Shown here: piece after piece, positions 24,391 to 34,123 of the stretch
Layout of the letters: each line of letters starts with the position of its first letter
Numbering within the stretch: the stretch's first letter is position 1
Assembly: GCF_000826065.2 (NCBI RefSeq)
Contig: NZ_LN623538.1
Location: 1 to 64,000, forward strand
Direction: 5' to 3'
DNA: 64,000 bases
DNA from: Tessaracoccus massiliensis
GTDB lineage: Bacteria; Actinomycetota; Actinomycetes; Propionibacteriales; Propionibacteriaceae
Translations under genes and position numbers: made by a program
The notes under the pieces: model-generated
Told to the model about the DNA's origin: nothing
Database searches by the model: none
The model's input: only the letters and a program-made list of their open reading frames with translations

Positions 24391-25806
24391 GTGAAGGGTC
24401 ACAACGACGTGCATGCCACCCAAGAGAAGACGTACCTCAAGTGGTACAACAAGATCGGTTATGGATCGGGCGATGTCGGCGGGAACGTCGTGTATGCGTT
24501 CCTTTCCGCGTTCGTCATGATCTACCTCACCGATGCCGTGGGCTTGAACCCAGGCATCATCGGCACATTGATCATGGTCTCCCGGCTTTTCGACGGGGTC
24601 AGTGACCTCTTCTTCGGAAACCTCATCGACCGCACGCATACGAAGATGGGCAAGGCACGTCCGTGGATGTTCTGGGCGTACTTCGGTTGCGCCGCCACGC
24701 TCATCGCCACCTTCGCGATCCCGACCAACGTCGGCCAGACCGCGCAATACGCCTGGTTCTTCATCGCCTACACGCTGCTGAACGCGGTCTTCTTCACGGC
24801 CAACAACATCGCCTTCTCGGCGTTGACGGCGCTCATCACCAAGAACGGTGCCGAGCGTGTGCAGATGGGCTCCATCCGCTTCATGTTCGCCTTCGGGACG
24901 AGCATGCTCATCCAGACCTTCACCGTCGCAGGTGTGCAACAGTTCGGTGGCGGCGCCGAGGGCTGGCGCACGATCGCCATCATCTACGCCGTGATCGGGC
25001 TAGCCGTGAACTCGCTGTCGGTGTTCTCGGTGCGCGAGCTTTCGCGCGAGGAGCTTGCGGACCGGCCGGGCGCCCACCATGACCCCGCGGAGCTCGCCGA
25101 GGTGGAGGTGACCAGCTTCAAGGAGGCCGCGAAGCTCGTGGTGGCCAACAAGTACTACCTCATCATCCTACTCGTGTTCCTCCTGGCGCAGATCTTCACC
25201 GCGACGCTCAACATGGGGATCTACTTCATGACGTACATCCTCGGCGACGCGAACCTTCTCGGAGTCTTCGCGTGGGCGATCAACGCGCCGTTGATCATCG
25301 GTCTGCTCTTCACCCCGTTCCTCGTGAAGCGGTTCGGTGAGATGTACCGGGTGAACATCACCGGGTATGTGATCGCGGTCGTCGGCCGGCTCGGTGTTCT
25401 CGTCGCGGCGTACATGGGCAGCATTCCCCTCATGCTCCTCTTCACGGGCCTGGCCTCGCTCGGGATGAGCCCGCTGCAAGGCACGTTGAACGCACTGATA
25501 GCCGAGGCGTGCGAGTACACCTACCTCACCAAGAACCGGCGCATCGATGGGGTCATGTACTCCTGTACCTCGTTCGGCGTTAAGCTGGGCGGCGGAATCG
25601 GGACGGCACTGGCAGGATGGCTGCTCGCATGGAGTGGCTACGTCGGTGGTGCGGACACGCAGCCGGAGTCCGCGCTGCAGATGATCAGCTTCATGTACCT
25701 GTGGATCCCGGCCATCATGAACTTCATCATCCTGCTGCTGCTGACGCGCCTCGACGTGGAGAAGGCCAATAGGAGGGTCAAGGCGGAGATCGCCGTCACC
25801 GCGTGA
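24391..25806 (+). CDS. GPH-family sugar:cation symporter
   Basis: A 471-aa transporter of the glycoside-pentoside-hexuronide group with about 12 transmembrane helices. Family signs: NKIGYGSGDVGGNVVYAF at the N-terminus, MVSRLFDGVSDLFFGNLIDRTHTKMGKARPWM in the first loop, and RRIDGVMYSCTSFGVKLGGGIGTALAGW in the second half. It lacks the IIA-like C-terminal domain of LacS. It starts 4 bp after the stop of the lacZ-like remnant, so its original partner enzyme is lost. Substrate is unknown; a beta-galactoside is plausible. Confidence 0.88.
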   Translation: MKGHNDVHATQEKTYLKWYNKIGYGSGDVGGNVVYAFLSAFVMIYLTDAVGLNPGIIGTLIMVSRLFDGVSDLFFGNLIDRTHTKMGKARPWMFWAYFGCAATLIATFAIPTNVGQTAQYAWFFIAYTLLNAVFFTANNIAFSALTALITKNGAERVQMGSIRFMFAFGTSMLIQTFTVAGVQQFGGGAEGWRTIAIIYAVIGLAVNSLSVFSVRELSREELADRPGAHHDPAELAEVEVTSFKEAAKLVVANKYYLIILLVFLLAQIFTATLNMGIYFMTYILGDANLLGVFAWAINAPLIIGLLFTPFLVKRFGEMYRVNITGYVIAVVGRLGVLVAAYMGSIPLMLLFTGLASLGMSPLQGTLNALIAEACEYTYLTKNRRIDGVMYSCTSFGVKLGGGIGTALAGWLLAWSGYVGGADTQPESALQMISFMYLWIPAIMNFIILLLLTRLDVEKANRRVKAEIAVTA

Positions 25807-25920
25807 CGCCTCGCGCTCTTTCCGAAGACCCTGCTCGAGTCTGCTTCTTCACGGGATGGTTGTGCTGGGGTTCCGCAGCTGATTTCGTGGAAAGAGAGCG
25901 GATCGGGGGGTTGTGGGGGA

Positions 25921-26829
25921 TTGCGTGATCAGCTGCTGACACGTCGTGTCACTAGGGGCGGGGGTTTGCCGGCTCTTCCCAGACACGAGGCAATCGTCCC
26001 GAACGAGGTGTGGGATCAGGTGCAGACCGTGCTCGGCACCCACCGCTCGGCCGCGGACGCTACCCAGGTGCACGAGCACTACTTGAAAGGCACGGTGTTC
26101 TGCGGGCAGTGCGGCTCGCGCCTGATCGTATGTAACGCGAAGAGCAGCCAAGGCACGATCTATCCCTACTTCGTGTGCGCGAGCAGGCACGGCGGCAGGG
26201 GCGACTGCACCCGACAGGCGATGCTGATCGAGCAGGTTGAACGACTCATCGAACGCTTCTACGCCAAGGTGCAGATCGACCCGGAAACGATCGAGGCGGT
26301 CTCGGCGATGATCCATGCCCGGTTCGACGAAATGATGGCCGAAGGAGCCGCTGAACTCGCCGACCTCGCGTCCCGGAGGACCCAGCTCGGAGGCGAGCAA
26401 CAGAAGCTGCTCCAGGCTCACTACGCGGGGGCGATCCCGCTCGACCTGCTCAAGCGGGAACAGGACCGGATCACCGCGTCGCTGGAGACCATCGAGTACC
26501 GGATCACCGCGCACCACGACCACTACGCCGACGCGAGAGCGAACCTCGACGACTCACTGAAACTACTGTCCAACGCCGCCGACATCTACGAGCATGCCGA
26601 CGATGCGAACCGTCGGCTCCTCAACCAGGCGCTGTTCAAGACGATCGACATCGACGAGGACAACGACGTGCGCGTCGGCTACCGCAACCCGTACGACGGG
26701 CTGAGCATCCCCGGCCTCCATGCCGACGCGCTGAGCTGGGCCGCCGAGGCAAAGAAGATGGGCCAGGCTGAACCCTCGACCAAGGGCGGACCCTTGGTCG
26801 CGAGTTCACACCTGACCCGTTTGGGGTGA
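25921..26829 (+). pseudogene. Large serine recombinase, C-terminal fragment
   Basis: About 300 residues of a serine-integrase C-terminal half. It contains part of the recombinase domain (HEAIVPNEVWDQVQTVL), the zinc ribbon (FCGQCGS, later YFVCASRH and CTRQ) and the coiled-coil region (about residues 130-190, rich in Glu, Leu and Arg). The N-terminal resolvase domain with the catalytic Ser and Arg residues is missing; upstream sequence to 25807 shows no homology. It ends at TGA 26827-26829, inside the 3' end of the opposing tRNA-His gene. It is a remnant of an integrated element. Confidence 0.82.
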
Positions 26830-26898
26830 GTAACGGGATTTGAACCCGCGACATCCTGGACCACAACCAGGTGCTCTACCAACTGAGCTATACCCACC
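26822..26898 (-). tRNA. tRNA-His (GUG)
   Basis: A full cloverleaf with the histidine-specific extra G at the 5' end (position 26898) opposite C, acceptor GTGGGTA/TACTCAC, anticodon stem-loop CTGGTTGTGGTCCAG with anticodon GTG, T-arm GGGTTCAAATCCC and encoded CCA. Its 3' end overlaps the stop codon of the recombinase fragment. Confidence 0.95.
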
Positions 26899-26962
26899 AT
26901 TGCCGGTTGCCCGGCAGCGACCAATGTTAGCGCACGGGCGGCAGACTTGCGAAATCCGCGGC

Positions 26963-27616
26963 TCAGCCCTGCGCAGGCTTCTTCACGGGTGTGTGTGGGG
27001 CGGGCTCTGGGGCGCCGGTCAGCGAGCCCCGGTGCCGGGCCGCGATCTCGCGCAGCAGCTCCGACGACGGGCCGGGCTGCGGCAGGAACAGCGCCTCGCG
27101 GTAGTAGCGCAGCTCCTCGATGGACTCTTGGATGTCAGCCAGTGCCCGGTGGTTGCCGGACTTCGCCGGGGCGAGGTACTGCACGCGGGGATACCAGCGG
27201 CGGGCCAACTCCTTGATGGAGGACACGTCCACGTTGCGGTAGTGCACCCACTGCTCGAGTTCGGGCATGTCGCGGGCGAGGAACGCGCGGTCCGTGCCGA
27301 TGGTGTTGCCGGCAAGCGGCGCCTTGCGGGCCACCGGTACGTGCTCGCGCACATACTCCAGCACCTGCCGCATCGCGTCGTCCATCGTGGTGCCGGTGTG
27401 CAACTGATCGAGGAGGCCGGACTTGGTGTGCATGTCGCGCACGAAGTCGCCCATCGCAGCGAGTTGCTCGTCGGACGGCTTGATGAGGACGTCCACGCCG
27501 TCGCCCAGTACGTTGAGTTCACCGTCAGTGACCAGCGCCGCAACCTCGACCAACGCGTCGGTCTCCAGATCGAGGCCCGTCATCTCGCAGTCGATCCACA
27601 CCAGTTTCTCACTCAT
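26963..27616 (-). CDS. orn: Oligoribonuclease
   Basis: A 217-aa DEDDh exonuclease that degrades di- and short oligoribonucleotides. Motifs: WIDCEMTGLD (ExoI, with Asp and Glu), GNTIGTDRAFLARDMP (ExoII) and HRALADIQESIEELRYYR (ExoIII, DEDDh His/Asp). It carries a C-terminal extension of about 35 residues beyond the usual 180, rich in Pro and Ala. Start ATG at 27616, just before tRNA-Arg on the other strand. Confidence 0.96.
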   Translation of the reverse strand: MSEKLVWIDCEMTGLDLETDALVEVAALVTDGELNVLGDGVDVLIKPSDEQLAAMGDFVRDMHTKSGLLDQLHTGTTMDDAMRQVLEYVREHVPVARKAPLAGNTIGTDRAFLARDMPELEQWVHYRNVDVSSIKELARRWYPRVQYLAPAKSGNHRALADIQESIEELRYYREALFLPQPGPSSELLREIAARHRGSLTGAPEPAPHTPVKKPAQG

Positions 27617-27674
27617 GCCACCCAACCTATTGGGCTGGGAGCACAAACTGCCAGCGGGCTACACTGAAGCGCCG

Positions 27675-27747
27675 GCCCCCGTGGCGCAATGGATAGCGCA
27701 ACGGCCTTCTAATCCGTGGGTTGCAGGTTCGAGTCCTGCCGGGGGCG
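27675..27747 (+). tRNA. tRNA-Arg (UCU)
   Basis: A 73-nt cloverleaf without encoded CCA. Acceptor GCCCCCG/CGGGGGC, D-arm TGGCGCAATGGATAGCGCA, anticodon stem-loop CGGCCTTCTAATCCG with anticodon TCT, T-arm CAGGTTCGAGTCCTG. Confidence 0.96.
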
Positions 27748-27752
27748 CTGTC

Positions 27753-28340
27753 TCACAGGGACCAGTTGGCCAGCTCGACCCAGTCGAACCAGCCCAGCTC
27801 GGGCCGCACCGTCACCGAGACCAGGTGGACCTGCCCGATGTGCACCGTGCCGATCGCCTGCGCGGATTCCAGCCGACGGTGGACCTCGGCATCCTCGACG
27901 TCACCCGTCGCGTACGCGAGGGTCAGGTGCGGCGCGTGGGGCGGGTCGAAGACCTCACCGCCGAACAGCTCGGCCGCGCGGCCGGCGGCGCCGATCAACG
28001 CCTCCCACCCGGGTGATGCCTCCGCGACGCACTCCACGGCCCGCTCCTGCACCTGCGGGGCGCCCACGTTGAGATCGAAGGCGGCCACGTCCTCCAGTTC
28101 GGCCGTCACCGCCTCGGCCAGCCGGCTGAGTTCGGCATGCTTCAGGTCGTCGAACTGGGCCAGCCGACGCACGGTGAAGTGTCGCCACGCATCGGGCACG
28201 AGCGGCAGGTGCGGCACCCCGTCGATGAGGGCGGCGGCTTCGTCCAGCCGCTCGCGCACGGCGTCATCGGGGAGTGCGTACAGGTGGAGGGAACCGTCGT
28301 TGCGGTCCCATGGGGGCATCTGTTCGAAGAAGCTGCGCAT
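27753..28340 (-). CDS. 2'-5' RNA ligase-like (2H phosphoesterase) protein
   Basis: A 195-aa protein with the two H-x-T/S motifs that define 2H phosphoesterases: WRHFTVRRL (about residues 50-58) and APHLTLAYA (about 135-143). The N-terminal LHLYALPDDAVRERL and central AF-L strand fit the bilobal fold. Bacterial relatives act on 2',3'-cyclic or 2',5'-linked RNA ends. It is divergent from the PrsW gene with only 22 bp between starts, so the two promoters must overlap. Confidence 0.85.
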   Translation of the reverse strand: MRSFFEQMPPWDRNDGSLHLYALPDDAVRERLDEAAALIDGVPHLPLVPDAWRHFTVRRLAQFDDLKHAELSRLAEAVTAELEDVAAFDLNVGAPQVQERAVECVAEASPGWEALIGAAGRAAELFGGEVFDPPHAPHLTLAYATGDVEDAEVHRRLESAQAIGTVHIGQVHLVSVTVRPELGWFDWVELANWSL

Positions 28341-28362
28341 GCGGTGAGGGTACTCTGACCGG

Positions 28363-29763
28363 GTGAGTACCGCGCAGATCAGCCCGAGCCGGCGCGAACG
28401 ATGGCTCAACGGCCTTCCGCAGACCGGGGGTCGTCGTCCCTGGTGGCAGCGACTCCTGCGCAGCCCCCTCTTCTGGATGGCGCTCATCCTCCTCCCGCTG
28501 TACTACTGGATGCTGTACGACCAGTACTGGCTGCTGCACCCGGACCGCGAGTTCGAGGACGGCACCCGGGCGCTCGGGCTGACCAACGAGTCGATCAAGC
28601 TGGGCGCCTACTGGGCGATGTGGACGCTGCTGGCCTACACCGCGTTGTTCATCCTGCTCGACAGATTCCGCGCCTCGAACCCCGTGGTGTGGCTGCTGTC
28701 GTTGGGGTGGGGCGCCTGCGCCTCCACCTGGTTCTCCATCTACGTCAACACCTGGATGGGCACCGCCATGGCCACCACGCAGGCCAACGCCGACGCGGGC
28801 TCGCGCGCCGCGGTCTTCTCTGCGCCGTTCGTGGAGGAGTTCGCCAAGGCCACCATCCTGGTCCTGCTGGTGATCCTGTGGCGCAACAAGATCGTCTCGC
28901 GCCTGTCGATCATCACCCTGTCCGGCCTCTGCGCCGTCGGCTTCGCGTTCACCGAGAACATCATCTACTACGCCCGCGTCTGGATGCAGGCCACCAACGA
29001 CATCACGATCGCGGAGCCGAAGGAATCCTTCATGGAGCTCGTGATGCTGCGCGGCCTCTACACCTCGTTCGGCCACCCCCTGTTCACCATGATGACCGGC
29101 GCCGGCCTCGCCATCGGGTTGGGCGCCCGGTCCAAGTGGGTCCGCGTGATGGCCCCGGTGGCCGGCTATCTGCTGTCGTGCGCCGGGCACATGCTGTTCA
29201 ACGGCCTGGCCTCCACCAACCATCCCGACAACCTCATGACGCAGTGGTACATGGCGCTGGGCCTGGTGGGTGTCATCATCGTCTCGCTGATCGTCAGCAT
29301 CATCGGCAACGCCCAGCTCATCCGCGCGCGTCTCACCGACTACCAGCGGGCGGGCTGGCTCACGGAGCGCGACGTGGAACTCTTCGGCCGCCCCACCCGC
29401 CGCTTCAAGCTGCTGCTGTACGCGCTGTTCCGCGGGCCCCGCACCTGGTGGCGCACGTCCAAGCTGGTGCGCCGCGTCACCGAACTGGCCTACCTCCGCA
29501 ACGCCATGACCCGCGGCACCGTGGCAGCACCGGGCGACGACCACGCCCACGACCTCATCCTCGAGATCCACGAGCTGCAACAGGTGGCGTTCAGCGACTA
29601 CGCCGGCCACCCCATGATCCCGCCGCGCAAGAACAAGCGCAGCCAGCTCCCGCCACCGCCGCCTCCGCAGGACGGTCCGGGCGGGCCGCTGACCAGTAAC
29701 TACGCCCAACCGTCCGCGCCTGGCCCGGCCGGCGTCGGCGGCAACTATCCTGTGCGTTCATGA
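28363..29763 (+). CDS. PrsW-family intramembrane protease
   Basis: A 466-aa membrane protein with about eight transmembrane helices. PrsW-family motifs are present in order: the EExxK-type FVEEFAKATIL, CAVGFAFTENIIYY, and GHPLFTMMTGAGLAIG, followed by GHMLFNGLA. Bacillus PrsW performs site-1 cleavage of an anti-sigma factor; no anti-sigma gene is next to this one. The cytoplasmic tail (about residues 320-466) ends in a Pro-rich stretch. It overlaps the following dynamin-like GTPase gene by 4 bp, so the three genes form one operon. Confidence 0.88.
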   Translation: MSTAQISPSRRERWLNGLPQTGGRRPWWQRLLRSPLFWMALILLPLYYWMLYDQYWLLHPDREFEDGTRALGLTNESIKLGAYWAMWTLLAYTALFILLDRFRASNPVVWLLSLGWGACASTWFSIYVNTWMGTAMATTQANADAGSRAAVFSAPFVEEFAKATILVLLVILWRNKIVSRLSIITLSGLCAVGFAFTENIIYYARVWMQATNDITIAEPKESFMELVMLRGLYTSFGHPLFTMMTGAGLAIGLGARSKWVRVMAPVAGYLLSCAGHMLFNGLASTNHPDNLMTQWYMALGLVGVIIVSLIVSIIGNAQLIRARLTDYQRAGWLTERDVELFGRPTRRFKLLLYALFRGPRTWWRTSKLVRRVTELAYLRNAMTRGTVAAPGDDHAHDLILEIHELQQVAFSDYAGHPMIPPRKNKRSQLPPPPPPQDGPGGPLTSNYAQPSAPGPAGVGGNYPVRS

Positions 29764-31484
29764 GCGGTACACAGAGGCTTGTCGAGGCGTTCCACCTCCT
29801 CGATTCCTCCCTCCCAGCGGCGCAGTTCCCGCTTCCCCTCGACGGCGCGGAGTCGCTGCGCAGCCTCGCCGGCTCCCTGGCCCACCAGGTGCGCGACTAC
29901 CTCCTGCCGCGCGCCTCCCGGCTCGACGCGCCGCTGCTGGCCGTCGTCGGCGGCTCCACCGGGGCGGGGAAGTCCACCCTGGTGAACTCGCTGCTGCGCG
30001 CCGAGGTGACCCGTCCCGGCGTGCTGCGCCCCACGACGAAGTCGCCGGTGCTGATCTGCCACCCCGACGACGAGGAGTGGTTCCGTTCCGACAAGGTGCT
30101 GCCCGGCCTGGTGCGCACCGACACGCAGCTCCACGACTCCCGCGCGCTGCACATCGTGGCGTTCCCGGACCTGCCCCCGGGCCTCGCGCTGCTGGATGCG
30201 CCGGATATCGACTCCATCGACGACGCCAACCGCGCGCTCGCCCGCCAGCTACTGCTGGCCGCCGATCTCTGGGTCTTCGTGACCTCGGCCGCCCGCTACG
30301 CCGACGCGGTGCCCTGGGACTATCTGCAGCAGGCCCAGGAGCGCAACACCATGCTCGCCGTCGTCGTCAACAGGTGCCCGCCCGCCGCCATCAGCCAGGT
30401 CGCCGGGCACCTCGCCCAGATGTTGGCCGAGCGCGGACTCGCCTCCGCCAAGCTGTTCGCCGTCGCTGAGCGCGCGTTGCCGCCCGACGGCATGCTACCG
30501 CTGGCGGATGTGGGCGGGCTGCGCCAGTGGCTGGGGCAGTTGGCCACGCAGTCCGAGGCCAGGGCACAGGTGGCCACGCAGTCCTTGGCCGGGTCTGTGC
30601 GCTCCCTCGACCCGCAACTGCGCGAGCTGATCGCCGGCATCCAGCGCCAGGACGAGGCACTGCAGGAACTGCGCGAGCAGTCGGTGGGCACCTACCGGCA
30701 GGCGGCCGCCGAGGTGGCCGAGGCCGCAGGCGACGGCACCATGCTGCGCGGCGAGATCCTCAGCCGCTGGCAGGACCTCGTGGGCACCGGCGAGTTCATG
30801 CGCAACATCGAGGAACGCATCAGCGCCTTCCGGGACCGGATCACCGGCTGGTTCCGCGGGGAACCCAAGGTGGAGGCCGTCGAGGTGGCGATCTCGGACA
30901 ACCTGGCAGCCGTGCTGAAGGAAAAGGGGCAGTGGGCAGCCGAGGACACCGCGGTAAAGTGGTCCCGCACCCGCTGGGGTCGCGACATCATCGCCGCCGA
31001 ACCCGCGTTGGCCCGCCCGTCGGCGGGTTTCGACGAGGCCGCCACCGCCGCCATCCGGGCCTGGCAGTCAGACGTGATGCGCCTCGTGGAGGACCAGGGC
31101 CGCGGCAAGCGCATGAAGGCACGCGTCCTGGCGCTGGGCACCAACGTGCTGGCGCTGGCCCTGATGATCGTGGTCTTCGCCGCCACCGGCGGCCTCACCG
31201 GTGCCGAGGTGGGCATCGCCGGCGGCGCCTCCGTGCTGGCCCAACGCCTCCTCGAGGCCGTCTTCGGTGAGGGCGCCGTGCGCAGGCTCGCGGAGCAGGC
31301 GCAGAAGGATCTCGCCGGCCGCGTCGAGGGCGTGCTCGCCGTCGAACTGGCCCGCTACGGGGCGATCCTGGATTCCCTCGCCGTGGACGAAGGCGCCACC
31401 GCACAACTCGAAACCGCCGCCGCCGCGCTGCGCGACGCCGCCCGCAGCGCGTTCGACGACCTGACCGCCCCGGACCTCACATGA
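29760..31484 (+). CDS. Dynamin-like GTPase, first of a pair
   Basis: A 574-aa GTPase. P-loop GGSTGAGKST (residues 64-73), G3-like LLDAPDID, and a degenerate G4 (VVNRCP in place of NKxD). A long helical region follows. A paired hydrophobic segment near residues 455-490 (VLALALMIVVFAATGG, then VGIAGGASVLAQ) could insert into membrane, with amphipathic helices after it. The plan resembles actinobacterial dynamin pairs such as Streptomyces DynA/DynB, which support division septa. It overlaps both neighbours by 4 bp. Confidence 0.82.
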   Translation: MSGTQRLVEAFHLLDSSLPAAQFPLPLDGAESLRSLAGSLAHQVRDYLLPRASRLDAPLLAVVGGSTGAGKSTLVNSLLRAEVTRPGVLRPTTKSPVLICHPDDEEWFRSDKVLPGLVRTDTQLHDSRALHIVAFPDLPPGLALLDAPDIDSIDDANRALARQLLLAADLWVFVTSAARYADAVPWDYLQQAQERNTMLAVVVNRCPPAAISQVAGHLAQMLAERGLASAKLFAVAERALPPDGMLPLADVGGLRQWLGQLATQSEARAQVATQSLAGSVRSLDPQLRELIAGIQRQDEALQELREQSVGTYRQAAAEVAEAAGDGTMLRGEILSRWQDLVGTGEFMRNIEERISAFRDRITGWFRGEPKVEAVEVAISDNLAAVLKEKGQWAAEDTAVKWSRTRWGRDIIAAEPALARPSAGFDEAATAAIRAWQSDVMRLVEDQGRGKRMKARVLALGTNVLALALMIVVFAATGGLTGAEVGIAGGASVLAQRLLEAVFGEGAVRRLAEQAQKDLAGRVEGVLAVELARYGAILDSLAVDEGATAQLETAAAALRDAARSAFDDLTAPDLT

Positions 31485-33112
31485 GCCAGATCTCCGAACA
31501 GCTCACCACGCTGGGCGAGGTGCTCGACCTCGCCCAGGGCCGCGTGCCGGCGGAGGCCGAAGGGCGCGCCCGCGCCATCCTCACCCACGCCCCCCGCAGG
31601 CTGGCCGCCGGCGCCCAGACCGTCGTCGCCATCGCCGGCGCCACCGGTTCCGGCAAGTCCAGCCTGTTCAACGCGCTGACCGGCACCCGCCTCGCGGAGC
31701 AGGGGCCGCGCCGCCCCACGACGTCGCTGACCATGGCCGCCAGCTTCTCCGCCACCAACACCCAACTGCTGGACCTGCTGGGGGTGACCCGCCGCCACGA
31801 GGTGGCCCCACCCGTCGAGGGCATGGCCGATCTGATCCTCCTCGACCTGCCGGATCACGATTCCACCGCCACCGCCCACCGTGAGGAGGTGGACCGGCTG
31901 GTTTCGCTCGTCGATCAGTTCATCTTCGTGCTCGACCCCCAGAAGTACGCCGACGCCGCCATCCACACGTCCTACCTGCGGCCGCTGGCCCGGCACCGCG
32001 AGGTGGTCACCGTGGTGCTCAACCAGGCGGACCGGCTCTCGCCCGAGGACCTGGCGCGTTGCCTGGCGCACATCCGCCGGCTCCTGGACGACGACGGGCT
32101 CCACGACGTGCCCATCCTCGCCACCTCCGCGGTCACCGGGCAGGGGGTCGACGACCTGCGTGCGCGCCTCGCCAAGCTCGCCACCGGCAAGCGGGCCGCC
32201 ACGATGCGTCTGGAGGCAGACGTCGCCGTCGCCGCCCGCGAACTGGACGCGGCGATGGGCCGCTCGTCGACCCGCGAGGTGCGCAAGGAGACCGTGGCCC
32301 GCCTCAACGCGCAGCTCTCGGCCGCCGCGGGCGTGCCCACGGTGGTCGACGCCGTGCGCAGCTCCGTCAAGCACCGCGGGCACCTGGCCACCGGGTGGCC
32401 GTTGGTGAAGTGGCTGAGCCGGCTCAGGCCGGACCCGCTCAAGCGCCTGCGCCTGGGCACGGCGGCCGTCCAGCAGATCACGACAGGCTCGAAGGAACCG
32501 GCGGGGCAGGAGTCGACGGGGCTGACCCAGCGCAGCTCGCTGCAGACGCGCTCGGCCGCGGCGTCGTCGCACCTGTCGACGGGCCTGCGGGGGCTCACCA
32601 ACGAGTTGGGCGAGGACATGCCGCCCGGCTGGCAGGAATCCATCGGGCGCGCGGTCCACACCTCCGAGGGAACGTTGGGGGATCAGTTGGATCGTGCCAT
32701 CGTCGTCACCGACCTCAAGGTGGACCGCACCCCGGCGTGGTGGCAGCTCATCCGCGGCCTGCAGTGGGCGCTGATCGTCGCCGTGGTGGCGGGCGCGCTG
32801 TGGCTGGCGCTCAACGTGGTGTTGAGCTACTTCGGGCTGCCGAAGGTGGAGATCTACCCGCTCGGCCCCGAGGGCGGGCTGCAGGTGCCGGTGCCGTCGA
32901 TCATGGTGATCGGCGGCGTGCTGCTGGGCATCGTGTTGTCCGCCGTGTCGGGGGTGGCCATCCGTATCGCCGCCAACGGAGCCGCGAAGCGGGCCCGCAA
33001 GGCCCTCGACAAGGCCGTGGCCGAGGTGGGGGCCCGCCACGTGGTCGCCCCCGCGGAGGCAGAGGTGCAGCGCTACGGCAAGGCGCGCGAACTCCTCGAT
33101 CGCCTCCTCTGA
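31481..33112 (+). CDS. Dynamin-like GTPase, second of a pair
   Basis: A 543-aa partner GTPase. P-loop GATGSGKSS (residues 53-61), G3 DLPDHD, and a normal G4 NQAD (VVLNQADRL). After a helical arm, two clear transmembrane helices lie at about residues 430-450 and 473-495, then a basic helical tail. Differences in G4 between the two proteins suggest unequal roles within a heteromeric complex. It follows the first GTPase with a 4-bp overlap and ends the PrsW-GTPase-GTPase operon. Confidence 0.82.
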   Translation: MSQISEQLTTLGEVLDLAQGRVPAEAEGRARAILTHAPRRLAAGAQTVVAIAGATGSGKSSLFNALTGTRLAEQGPRRPTTSLTMAASFSATNTQLLDLLGVTRRHEVAPPVEGMADLILLDLPDHDSTATAHREEVDRLVSLVDQFIFVLDPQKYADAAIHTSYLRPLARHREVVTVVLNQADRLSPEDLARCLAHIRRLLDDDGLHDVPILATSAVTGQGVDDLRARLAKLATGKRAATMRLEADVAVAARELDAAMGRSSTREVRKETVARLNAQLSAAAGVPTVVDAVRSSVKHRGHLATGWPLVKWLSRLRPDPLKRLRLGTAAVQQITTGSKEPAGQESTGLTQRSSLQTRSAAASSHLSTGLRGLTNELGEDMPPGWQESIGRAVHTSEGTLGDQLDRAIVVTDLKVDRTPAWWQLIRGLQWALIVAVVAGALWLALNVVLSYFGLPKVEIYPLGPEGGLQVPVPSIMVIGGVLLGIVLSAVSGVAIRIAANGAAKRARKALDKAVAEVGARHVVAPAEAEVQRYGKARELLDRLL

Positions 33113-33113
33113 G

Positions 33114-34053
33114 CTAGCCCGCGTTGATCGCGACGGCGGGCTCGGGCTTCTCCACCCGGCCACCGCGTTGGAGGCCCACCCATTCGCGGACCGGGCGGGC
33201 CGTCAATGCCAGCAGGACCAGCACGCTGAATGACGCCACCACGACGGTGCTGAAGCCCGCCTGATAGAGGACGCTGGCGTCGGTGAGTTCCGTGACGCTG
33301 TTGAAGGCCACGAACAGCATCAGCAGGATCTTCGCCCACCGCACGCGCACGATCGTCAGGCCCGCCAGCACCACCGGCACGAGGATCATCAGTGCGCCGA
33401 AGACGTTGACCAGGCCGCGGCCGGCGTCGGTGAAGGCGCCGGAGAGGTCGAAGCCCCACCAGTACACGGCGAAGAGGATGGCCTGCAGGCCGATGAGGCC
33501 CACTGCGAGCAGCAGTTGGAACGGCGGGAGGTGGTGGCGCTGCGTCCGGTTCTGCGGGGTCACCTGGGCGGGGTGGCGCCGCGCGGCGCCGTCGACCTCG
33601 AGCACCGGCAGGTTGCCGTCGGTGGTGATCCGGTCCCCGCCGCCGTTGCGGTGGTGGTAGGCCGTCGAGAACTCCTTGAAGGATGTCCGCCTCGTCGCCG
33701 TCGAGGGCGAGGTTGACGGGGTCGCCGAGGAGGCCGTCGGCGGTCCGGGACCGGCCGATGAAATAGTCGGGCACGTAGAGCAACGTGAACAGTTGGTGAA
33801 GGCGGGGGAGGGCGAGGTAGGCCACCAGCGCCCAGAACACGATCAGCAGCAGCATCCGGGTGGGGGACCAGGAGAAGCCGTGCACCAGCAGCACCCCCGC
33901 ATACCAGAGCGTCAACGCCAGGGACACGACGATGAAGATGCCGTCGAACAGTTCGTAGACGCCCACGCGCCGACCGCCGGCCACCTTGGCTGGCGCTCGG
34001 CCGTACGTGGGTGGACGCACGGGGACGGGGTATCTCGATGGCACGGCTCCCAT
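33114..34053 (-). pseudogene. LssY_C-domain membrane protein, internal deletion and frameshift
   Basis: The first frame from ATG 34053 gives RYPVPVRPPTYGRAP, two transmembrane helices and YVPDYFIGRSRTADGLLGDPVNLALDG, the start of an LssY_C-type domain. At about 33690 the frame changes; the other frame continues with KEFSTAYHHRNGGGDRITTDG and four transmembrane helices to a stop at 33114. In intact relatives, as I recall them, roughly 130 residues lie between these segments. Both an internal deletion and a frameshift are therefore present. A function (possibly lipid phosphate or envelope related) would be lost. Confidence 0.65.
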
Positions 34054-34094
34054 TGTGCCAATCCGGGCACGCCCGCGGTCTCCGGGCGGCGCAG

Positions 34095-34122
34095 TGACCG
34101 CCCGGAGGCTCTGGGCTGTCAG
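34095..34122 (-). terminator. Hairpin after the PHP hydrolase gene
   Basis: On the minus strand CTCCGGGCGG and CCGCCCGGAG pair perfectly around a short loop, ending within 30 bp of the stop at 34124. No strong T-run follows. Confidence 0.5.
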
Positions 34123-34123
34123 T

